Source: Legionella genomosp. 1
Lineage (GTDB): Bacteria > Pseudomonadota > Gammaproteobacteria > Legionellales > Legionellaceae
Length of the DNA stretch: 5,619 bases
Reading direction: 5' to 3'
Assembly: GCA_945901965.1 (NCBI GenBank)
Contig: CAMDMN010000159.1
Span: 1 to 5,619, forward strand
Shown: piece after piece, positions 1-5,369 of the stretch
Layout: every line of letters starts with the position of its first letter
How positions within the stretch are numbered: the stretch's first letter is position 1
Notes under the pieces: model-generated
Databases searched by the model: none
The model's input: only the letters and a program-made list of their open reading frames with translations
Told to the model about the DNA's origin: nothing
Translations under genes and position numbers: made by a program

Positions 1-524
1 GTTAGTTTTGCATCTTTCATGGGGCCCGGAGTTTCTGCACGATATAGCTGCATTCCGCCAACACCAAGCATCGGTAAAATCGCAACAGCAAGCACGACAA
101 TTCCCATTCCACCTAAAAATTGTAATTGTTGGCGATAAAATAATATGGAATGTGGTAAGCCATCTAAATGAGTAATAATACTAGCACCTGTAGTAGTAAA
201 ACCTGAAACTGATTCAAACAGTGCATCAGTCATAGATTGACTTTCATCGATAGCAAAAAGAAAAGGCAGAGATGCAAAAAAACATAAAACAAACCAGAAA
301 AGTACAACAATTAAAAAACCATCGCGGATTTTTAATTCCTGCTGGTGATGACGAAAGCACATCCACAAGAAAATCCCTGTGCCATATGTGCATAAAAAAG
401 CCGCAACGAATGGAAACCAAAATTTTTCATGGAAAATTACATTAATAATTAATGGGGTCAACATGCTTAAGCTAAAAATCACTAGTAATAAGCCGATCAA
501 GCGCAATATGGTTTTTATTTGCAT
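1..524 (-). CDS. trkH: Trk potassium uptake channel subunit TrkH (N-terminal part)
   Basis: This is the N-terminal 174 residues of the membrane-embedded, K+-translocating subunit of the Trk system; the rest lies beyond base 1. Translation from the ATG at 524-522 gives a very hydrophobic protein. Membrane segments fall at about 8-30, 37-57, 70-92 and 139-158. The first pore loop is at about 98-115 with the selectivity-filter motif SGFTTTGAS (107-115). It is followed by the family signature RQQLQFLGGMG (131-141) and the conserved stretch MQLYRAETPGPMKD (158-171). Family members have about 480 residues and four such pore loops. The start lies 6 bases after the trkA stop, with only a weak GGA upstream, so translational coupling to trkA is likely. 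TrkH works with the cytoplasmic NAD(H)/ATP-responsive TrkA ring encoded next to it. Family assignment is firm; TrkG would be the only close alternative name. Confidence 0.96.
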   Translation of the reverse strand, partial: MQIKTILRLIGLLLVIFSLSMLTPLIINVIFHEKFWFPFVAAFLCTYGTGIFLWMCFRHHQQELKIRDGFLIVVLFWFVLCFFASLPFLFAIDESQSMTDALFESVSGFTTTGASIITHLDGLPHSILFYRQQLQFLGGMGIVVLAVAILPMLGVGGMQLYRAETPGPMKDAKL

Positions 525-530
525 TAAATT

Positions 531-1907
531 TTAGTCCATATAGGTTAAATTTACTTGGAATAATGATTCAATTTGACGAACATATCTTTTTTTAAGTAGT
601 AGCATAATTACATGATCTTCTGCTGCTAAAATGAATTCTTTACTAGCAATGAAGACTTTTTCTCCACGGACAATCGCTGTAATAAAGCAGCTTGGCGGTA
701 ATTCAATTTCATCTAATCTTCGCCCTATAACTTGAGAGGATTGTTCATCGCCATTAATTACTAATTCAATAGCTTCTGCTTCATCATTTTGTAAACGATG
801 AACTTTTACCATATTGCCACGACGTAATTTGGTAAGAATGCTGCCAATGGTAATAAGTTGCGGGGAGATTGCATGATCAATAGTACTATCATCGATTAGA
901 TCTACATAAGCATTGCGATTAACTATAGTCATAGCGTGCCGAGCCCCTAAGCGTTTAGCTTGTAGGCAAGACATAATATTTGCTTCATCATCATTGGTTA
1001 CCGCGCAAAAAACATCTGTAAATTCAATATTTTCACTTATAAGTAAGTCGCGATCAGCTATATCGCCTTGAAGGACAGTAGCTTTATGTAAGCGGGAGGA
1101 AAGGTAATTTGCTCGTTGTAGGTTGTGTTCAATTACTTTTATGCGATAACGAGATTCAAGCGTTTGAGCAAGGGTGCTGCCAATATGTCCGCCACCTGCA
1201 ATAATAATACGTCGGTTAGGGTGGGTGTATCGCCCTAAAGCAACAAGTACTTGGTGGATTGCTTGAGGGGATGCTATAAAAAGAATGTCATCGCCCTTGG
1301 CGATAATAGTTTCAGGCTCTAATGTAATTGCCATATTATCACGGAATATTGCCACAACACTTGCTTCGATTGAGCTTAAGTGTTCATCTAATTGACTAAT
1401 AGTTTTGCCGACCATTATGGCATCATCTTGTGGTTTAATGGTGGCTAGTAATACCAATCCATCTGAAAAGTCAAGAATTTGCGAAACCCCGGGGTAGTCT
1501 ATTAAATTTACAATGTGTTCGGTAACTAATTTTTCCGGGCTAATGCATACATCAACTGGTACATGTTCATTACAAAATAATTCTGGGTATTGATAATAAT
1601 GTCTTGAGCGAATCCGGGCAATTTTATTTGGAGTTTTAAATAAACTATATGCTATTTGACAGCCAATCATGTTTATTTCATCGCTATTGGTTACAGCGAT
1701 TAACATATCAGCTTTTTCAATGCCCGCATCTATTAAAATATTGGGATGAGAGGCAGAGCCTATGACCGTTTTAATATCAATGCGATTTTGTAAGTCGCGA
1801 AGTCTTTCTTCTTTTATATCGATAAGGGTAATATCATTATCTTCGTGGGCCAAGTTTCGCGCTAAAGTTCCGCCGACTTGTCCCGCACCAAGGATCACAA
1901 TGCGCAT
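531..1907 (-). CDS. trkA: Trk system potassium uptake protein TrkA
   Basis: This is the peripheral cytoplasmic regulator of the TrkH channel; it binds NAD(H) and gates K+ uptake. The 458 residues equal the usual full length and contain the duplicated RCK architecture. RCK-N domain 1 has the Rossmann loop GAGQVG (7-12) and the ribose-binding acidic residue D30. RCK-C domain 1 is at about 140-222. RCK-N domain 2 has GGGHIG (238-243) and E260, and RCK-C domain 2 is at about 370-440. Both nucleotide loops are intact, so both halves are probably able to bind nucleotide. The start is supported by a GGAG Shine-Dalgarno (1916-1913) five bases before the ATG. The gene lies between dapF (31 bases upstream) and trkH (6 bases downstream), so channel and regulator are made from one transcript. 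In many enterics trkA instead sits beside rsmB/fmt and away from trkH. No frameshift or missing motif was seen. Confidence 0.97.
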   Translation of the reverse strand: MRIVILGAGQVGGTLARNLAHEDNDITLIDIKEERLRDLQNRIDIKTVIGSASHPNILIDAGIEKADMLIAVTNSDEINMIGCQIAYSLFKTPNKIARIRSRHYYQYPELFCNEHVPVDVCISPEKLVTEHIVNLIDYPGVSQILDFSDGLVLLATIKPQDDAIMVGKTISQLDEHLSSIEASVVAIFRDNMAITLEPETIIAKGDDILFIASPQAIHQVLVALGRYTHPNRRIIIAGGGHIGSTLAQTLESRYRIKVIEHNLQRANYLSSRLHKATVLQGDIADRDLLISENIEFTDVFCAVTNDDEANIMSCLQAKRLGARHAMTIVNRNAYVDLIDDSTIDHAISPQLITIGSILTKLRRGNMVKVHRLQNDEAEAIELVINGDEQSSQVIGRRLDEIELPPSCFITAIVRGEKVFIASKEFILAAEDHVIMLLLKKRYVRQIESLFQVNLTYMD

Positions 1908-1938
1908 TTTTTCTCCGGCGATGTGGCTAGCTTTATGA

Positions 1939-2769
1939 TCAAATTAGTCTACCTTCATAAACAAATGTTGCAGGACCTTTTAAAAAAACTGAACCTTCTA
2001 ATTTAGGCCAAGTTACCAATAAGTCACCGCCAGGTAAGCTCACAGTTATATTATCATCTAAATTATGAAAGAGCATGCCGGCTATTGCTGCGGCAGTAGC
2101 CGCGGAGCCGCAAGCTTTTGTTTCGCCAGCACCTCGTTCATATACGCGTAAGCTAATATGGTTTTTATTAATTATTTGCATAAAACTCACATTAGATTTT
2201 TCAGGAAAAAACGAGTGCAGAGAGATTTCTTTACCTAATTCGTTGACATTAATTGAGGCTATATTGGAAACTAACATTATAGCATGTGGATTACCAATGC
2301 TAAGCGCATGAATTTTGCATGGCTTTTGATTTACAAGGGGCAATTCATAAATTACCTCTTCTTTTATAGCAGCGATAGGTATATCAGTAGGGTAAAGTTT
2401 AGGTTTTCCCATCTCAACTGTGACACTATCATCTTTATTTAAAAGAAGCTCCATTTGGGTGGTAATGGTAGCAACCCTAATTGTATTTTTCTTTGACATC
2501 CCATAATGATTAATAAAGCGAGCAATACATCTAGCACCATTGCCACATTGTCCTACCTCTTCACCATTAGAATTAAATATACGGTAAAAAAAATCAATAT
2601 TGTCTTGATTAGATTTTTCAATAAGTAAACATTGATCAAAACCAATACCAGTATCACGTCTCGCAAGACTCTCTATTTTCTTAGGTTTTAAATTAATTTT
2701 TTGATTTATAGCATCTATCACCATAAAATCATTACCTAAACCATGCATTTTAGTAAATTTAATTCCCAT
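1939..2769 (-). CDS. dapF: Diaminopimelate epimerase DapF
   Basis: This enzyme interconverts LL- and meso-diaminopimelate in the cytoplasm, supplying peptidoglycan cross-linking residues and lysine. It needs no cofactor and uses two cysteines. Starting at the ATG at 2769 the protein has 276 residues, matching the family (about 274). It begins MGIKFTKMHGLGNDF, the conserved DapF N-terminus. Catalytic Cys75 lies in GQCGNGARC (73-81), and Cys220 in GETKACGS (215-222). An in-frame ATG at 2805 would add 12 residues, but it lies deep inside lptM and has no Shine-Dalgarno. The 2769 start has GAG seven bases upstream and overlaps the lptM stop by 11 bases, the usual arrangement for coupled translation. 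One small oddity is that the commonly Gly-containing CGSGA motif reads CGSAA here (Ala223). Otherwise the gene appears intact and functional. Confidence 0.96.
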   Translation of the reverse strand: MGIKFTKMHGLGNDFMVIDAINQKINLKPKKIESLARRDTGIGFDQCLLIEKSNQDNIDFFYRIFNSNGEEVGQCGNGARCIARFINHYGMSKKNTIRVATITTQMELLLNKDDSVTVEMGKPKLYPTDIPIAAIKEEVIYELPLVNQKPCKIHALSIGNPHAIMLVSNIASINVNELGKEISLHSFFPEKSNVSFMQIINKNHISLRVYERGAGETKACGSAATAAAIAGMLFHNLDDNITVSLPGGDLLVTWPKLEGSVFLKGPATFVYEGRLI

Positions 2770-2899
2770 GATAATGCTCGTTAACTGGTTTTTTAATAGG
2801 ATCATTGGTTGGTAAATAAAGCGGACCTTTTTGCCCGCACGAAGAAAGAAGCACTGTAAGTAGGCTGATGGTAGATAGTAAGCGTAGGAATAAAGTCAT
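2759..2899 (-). CDS. lptM: LptM (YifL-like) LPS-assembly lipoprotein, 46 residues
   Basis: This is a short lipoprotein gene that is easy to miss. The 46-residue product has a hydrophobic signal sequence (about 3-18, MTLFLRLLSTISLLTVLLSS) and a lipobox LLSSC, with the lipidated Cys at 21. The mature part starts CGQKGPLYLP (21-30), the hallmark of the LptM/YifL family. In Escherichia coli LptM assists oxidative maturation of the LPS translocon LptDE at the outer membrane, and its gene lies directly upstream of dapF; the same order is seen here. The mature tail after position 30 is only about 16 residues, shorter than in E. coli (which has about 67 residues in total). The stop overlaps the dapF start by 11 bases. 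No clear Shine-Dalgarno precedes the ATG, and the first in-frame upstream stop (2929-2927) leaves no other ATG start. Family identity is strong; function is by homology. Confidence 0.88.
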   Translation of the reverse strand: MTLFLRLLSTISLLTVLLSSCGQKGPLYLPTNDPIKKPVNEHYHGN

Positions 2900-2928
2900 T
2901 ATTATATCGTAATGTTTTTTAAAATATT

Positions 2929-2957
2929 ATTATAGATAATCCAAAAGCAAATCGCCA
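2929..2957 (-). promoter_or_regulatory. Candidate promoter for the lptM-dapF-trkA-trkH cluster
   Basis: Read on the minus strand, a perfect TATAAT (2934-2929) is preceded after 17 bases by TGGCGA (2957-2952), a poor -35 with three of six consensus matches. It would start transcription about 25 bases before the lptM ATG. A second TATAAT (2906-2901) almost touches the ATG and would give a nearly leaderless message. The region is A+T-rich, so chance matches are likely; treat this as a candidate only. Confidence 0.3.
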
Positions 2958-2979
2958 TCTTATGTATGCTAATTGGTCA

Positions 2980-3014
2980 TGATTGTATTGTCTTACGTGT
3001 GTAATATACAATCA
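2980..3014. repeat. 9-bp inverted repeat, operator-like
   Basis: TGATTGTAT (2980-2988) and ATACAATCA (3006-3014) form a perfect 9-bp inverted repeat with a 17-base spacer. The arms overlap the candidate -35 and -10 of the downstream ankyrin gene, as a dimeric repressor site might. Two further inverted pairs surround it: ATCGCCA (2951-2957) with TGGCGAT (3021-3027), and TGGTCAT (2974-2980) with ATGACCA (3040-3046). The arms are directly visible; a role as operator is inference. Confidence 0.45.
2983..3010 (+). promoter_or_regulatory. Candidate promoter for the kinase-like/ankyrin gene
   Basis: TTGTAT (2983-2988) and TATACA (3005-3010) are separated by 16 bases, each with four of six sigma-70 consensus matches. 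They lie about 70 bases before the ATG at 3079. The site coincides with the 9-bp inverted repeat at 2980-3014. It is weak in an A+T-rich background, so confidence is low. Confidence 0.3.
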
Positions 3015-3078
3015 ACTGGTTGGCGATGTTAAATTACTAATGACCATTTGGTTTTAGATAAATTTTTTTGAGAAAAAA

Positions 3079-4401
3079 ATGACTCCAGAAGAACTGCAAG
3101 CAATAATTGATAGTACCAAATGGAATGAATTAGGGCGGGGTGCTTATAATAATGCATTTGTTTCAGAAAATATTTTAACTATTAGTGGATATTCTGGGAT
3201 ATGGGTATTAAAAAAACCAATTGCTGACGTTAATAAGTATGCTCTTCTCATGAGTGATAAAAGTCGAGCTGTTAGAAAATGGAATTTATTAAATCCTGCG
3301 TTTCCTGCTCTAGAGAGTAAGGATGGATGGATAGTCCCTTATCTTGGTGATGTTGAAGCATCAGATCAACAAATAACAAATAAGTTGATTGAGATTTATC
3401 TTCGTACAAGAATTATTTTAGTTGATGGTTGTAGTAAATCTAATTTTCGTTTTTATCTTGGCGAAGTTATTTGTATTGATGTCGACCTTTCTTTGCGAAG
3501 AGGTTCAATTGCAAGTGATCAATTTAATTTATTAAAAAGCCCTGATAGCTGTGAAAAATTTTTTGAATATTGGTTAAGACAGGGGATGGGTCAAAGTATA
3601 TCAATTATTCAGACGCTCCATTATTTAGAAGAGCACATTGCTGATCTAGATATTAAAGATTCTTATATCTCTTTAAAATTTCTGTCGGAATTAAATATTT
3701 TACGAATTAAAAATGTTGTGCTTAGCGTATCTATGATGGAAAATTTATTTGAACTTATAAAATCAGATGATAAATCCATAATTATTAACGGGGCTTTTTT
3801 TGCACTTAACAAGGTGGGTGGTATAAGAGCTCCTTATGAAAAAGGCGTAAAACATGCAATCCATGTTGCTGCTGAATTTGGTTTATTACTTTTGGTTAAA
3901 GAGCTTATTAAGAATAATCCTGAACTTCTGAATGTAACTGATAGCTATAATCAGAGTCCTTTAATATATGCAGTAGCTAAAAGGCATAATCATGTTGTAG
4001 AGGAATTGATTAAGAATGGCGTCGAACTTAACGTGCCAATTCAACTGCCGCCAGATAATAAACATTACGCATCGTTACATAATTGCACACCTTTAGATGT
4101 TGCTATAAAATCTAATTTTGCAGATATTATCGGAATGTTGCGTGCAGCTGGAGCCATTGCTAATTGGCATAAAGATGATTCTATAGTTGCTACTGGAAGT
4201 GAATTAAGTGAGTCTAGTCCCCTTGCCAAATTGTCAGTTTTTGCAGAGCGACCTTCAAATACAAAAAAACCAAGATTAATATCATCTTTTTCAGAATCTG
4301 CAGTTGAAAGTGCATCCGGAGCAGGATTGCCTTTTTATGAATTACGTCATCTCGAATATCATGAGGGATCTCCAAATAGAGGCATCAAGCCAATTTCATG
4401 A
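3079..4401 (+). CDS. Kinase-like domain/ankyrin-repeat protein, possible effector
   Basis: No named gene is recognised for this 440-residue protein. Residues 12-150 resemble a degenerate protein-kinase or phosphotransferase fold. There is a Gly-rich loop LGRGAYNNAF (18-27), a beta3-like WVLKKP with Lys45/46 (42-47), and an alphaC-like stretch at about 59-72. A catalytic-loop-like segment holds D116 and N122 (VDGCSKSN), and a DFG-like strand reads ICIDVDL (131-137). The Asp-to-Asn spacing (five residues between) is one more than in canonical kinases, so activity is uncertain. Residues 150-250 are helical and unassigned. About three ankyrin repeats follow: 258-288 (AIHVAAEFG), 291-320 (SPLIYAVAKRH) and 336-359 (TPLDVAIKS). 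A Ser-rich tail (365-440) has a basic KKPR. There is no signal peptide or membrane segment. A weak GAG (3070-3072) precedes the ATG. The last 18 codons lie in a palindromic repeat. A Dot/Icm-type effector is an inference from ankyrins and likely lineage only. Confidence 0.8.
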   Translation: MTPEELQAIIDSTKWNELGRGAYNNAFVSENILTISGYSGIWVLKKPIADVNKYALLMSDKSRAVRKWNLLNPAFPALESKDGWIVPYLGDVEASDQQITNKLIEIYLRTRIILVDGCSKSNFRFYLGEVICIDVDLSLRRGSIASDQFNLLKSPDSCEKFFEYWLRQGMGQSISIIQTLHYLEEHIADLDIKDSYISLKFLSELNILRIKNVVLSVSMMENLFELIKSDDKSIIINGAFFALNKVGGIRAPYEKGVKHAIHVAAEFGLLLLVKELIKNNPELLNVTDSYNQSPLIYAVAKRHNHVVEELIKNGVELNVPIQLPPDNKHYASLHNCTPLDVAIKSNFADIIGMLRAAGAIANWHKDDSIVATGSELSESSPLAKLSVFAERPSNTKKPRLISSFSESAVESASGAGLPFYELRHLEYHEGSPNRGIKPIS

Positions 4402-4427
4402 GATCCCTTACTGTGTTCGGGATGACG
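4345..4427. repeat. 83-bp imperfect palindromic element overlapping a gene 3' end
   Basis: Two 28-base arms (4345-4372 and 4400-4427) are inverted copies of each other, matching at 22 of 28 positions, around a 27-base loop. The outer CGTCAT and inner AGGGATCTC blocks are perfectly conserved. In the plus-strand RNA four of the six mismatches become G·U wobbles, so the hairpin is stronger than the DNA identity suggests. The right arm resembles, from memory, a widespread motif ending in TTCGGGATGACG that is found in bacterial intergenic repeats. The element supplies residues 423-440 and the TGA stop of the ankyrin protein. It ends five bases before the stop of the convergent outer-membrane protein gene. 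No T-tract follows on either strand, so it is not a classical terminator, although it may act as a processing or 3'-end structure. Confidence 0.75.
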
Positions 4428-4432
4428 GCCAT

Positions 4433-5119
4433 TTATAAAAATAATTTATAACCTAGGGTCAGGTTAGCTTCTAATGTACTTAAACTTGCAGCATAATTAG
4501 CTATGCTAGCAAGGTTTGTTGCTATACCATTGTTCTTTTCTTTACCAAACATGGTATATAAGCCATCTACTCTAACAAAAAGATTTTTAGTAACATAGTT
4601 AGTCAGGCCAAGACCTGATTGAAAACCACTTAGATAAAAATCATTATTTAAGTAACCATAGGCACCATTGTCAGTCGTTTTGAATTTAGCACCAGTATAT
4701 CCAAGAATAATATGACCTACGGCACTTGAGCTAAACTCAATTCCTGGTAGCACGCGAATCCCCCAGTTATATGTTTCTTGTGAGGCATAAAAAGTACCGT
4801 TGTAATTATGTAAAGAATTAGCATTTTGATTGCCATTACCATAAACGTAGACTTCTGCACCGAGTTTTAACATATCTGTGAAGCTGTAATCATAGCCAAA
4901 TAATCCACCTCCAGTTACACTCGTTCCGCCTAGATCGTGGGTTTCAACACCAGAAAATTTGTTAATTTTTAATTGATTAGTTAAGTTAGATACGCCTAAA
5001 GTACCGCCAATATATATACCATCGTAACTTTCGACAGATTCAACAGCTCCCATTGTTCCAGCAAATAAAGAAGCTGATCCTAATACGAGTGCTAATATAG
5101 ATATCCTTGTTAACTTCAT
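4433..5119 (-). CDS. Small outer-membrane beta-barrel protein
   Basis: The product has 228 residues, with a Sec signal peptide: a basic MKLTR, a hydrophobic stretch at about 6-20, and likely cleavage near the GTMGA-VES boundary (25/26) or after SLFA (20). The mature chain of about 200 residues alternates polar and hydrophobic residues in Gly- and Tyr-rich strands: YDGIYIGGTLGVS (32-44), TGGGLFGYDYSF (69-80), LKLGAEVYVYG (84-94), YNWGIRVLPGIEFS (117-130), GHIILGYTGAKF (135-146), and the C-terminal ANLTLGYKLFL (218-228). This pattern fits an OmpA-like eight-stranded outer-membrane beta-barrel of the sort abundant in Legionella-like bacteria. The last residue is Leu, with Phe just before it, instead of the more usual terminal Phe. 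An AAGG (5131-5128) lies eight bases before the ATG. Ligand and role are unknown; adhesin, porin or structural barrel are all possible. Palindromic elements lie on both sides of the gene. Confidence 0.85.
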   Translation of the reverse strand: MKLTRISILALVLGSASLFAGTMGAVESVESYDGIYIGGTLGVSNLTNQLKINKFSGVETHDLGGTSVTGGGLFGYDYSFTDMLKLGAEVYVYGNGNQNANSLHNYNGTFYASQETYNWGIRVLPGIEFSSSAVGHIILGYTGAKFKTTDNGAYGYLNNDFYLSGFQSGLGLTNYVTKNLFVRVDGLYTMFGKEKNNGIATNLASIANYAASLSTLEANLTLGYKLFL

Positions 5120-5151
5120 TTTTAAAACCTTTTTTGATTAATAATAAATAG

Positions 5152-5231
5152 CGTATGGTGGGCAAAGCGGTAGCGTGCCCACCAACAGCGCCTGACGATG
5201 GTGGGCACGCTATCGCTTTGCCCACCATACG
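5152..5231. repeat. 80-bp near-perfect palindromic repeat (33-bp arms)
   Basis: Arms at 5152-5184 and 5199-5231 are inverted copies that match at 32 of 33 bases, around a 14-base loop (5185-5198). The arms are about 64% G+C, against a clearly A+T-rich surround, which marks the element as an insertion of foreign composition. The core TGGTGGGCACGC...GCTTTGCCCACCATACG resembles, from memory, interspersed palindromes widespread in proteobacteria that are thought to be moved by REP-associated (TnpA-REP/RAYT) transposases or as MITEs. The single mismatch (5170/5213) is a G·T pair on the plus strand but A/C in the minus-strand transcript. No transposase gene or obvious target duplication is visible. 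It lies 32 bases upstream of the outer-membrane protein start. Confidence 0.92.
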
Positions 5232-5254
5232 TTCATAACTACGTATAAATTAAA

Positions 5255-5286
5255 AGTATATTTGCAATGTTGTTGTGATTTGTCAA
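5255..5286 (-). promoter_or_regulatory. Possible promoter for the outer-membrane protein gene
   Basis: On the minus strand a perfect TTGACA (5286-5281) is followed after 20 bases by TATACT (5260-5255). The spacing is longer than the ideal 17. If used, the transcript would carry the whole 80-base palindrome in its 5' leader. There is little room for a promoter between the palindrome and the start codon (5120-5151). Candidate only. Confidence 0.25.
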
Positions 5287-5369
5287 TATATTAAGTCTAT
5301 AAATCTATAGTTTCCTTGCCATATGAATATCAATTGGCGATAATTTGGTTTTTGTTTGGAGTTGAACTG

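Noticed and set aside
2075..2311. Plus-strand 78-residue open frame
   Set aside because: It lies wholly opposite dapF, has no plausible Shine-Dalgarno or recognisable domain, and its Ala/Pro-rich start mirrors the dapF active-site region.
2770..2805. Longer DapF N-terminus from the ATG at 2805
   Set aside because: The 12 extra residues are not part of the family, there is no ribosome-binding site, and the segment is lptM coding sequence.
4400..4432. Rho-independent terminator between the convergent genes
   Set aside because: A stem can form but no T-tract follows on either strand; it is better explained as a palindromic repeat arm.
5040..5228. Minus-strand 62-residue open frame spanning the 80-bp palindrome
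   Set aside because: It starts inside the repeat and overlaps the outer-membrane protein signal-peptide coding region in another frame; its composition reflects the repeat, not a protein.
5152..5231. CRISPR repeat or tRNA-like structure
   Set aside because: There is only one palindromic unit without spacer-repeat periodicity, and no tRNA features are present.
5273..5303. Sigma-70 promoter for the esterase gene (TTGTGA with TATAAA)
   Set aside because: The spacer is 19 bases and several equally poor pairs occur in the same A+T-rich stretch, so no single site can be supported.
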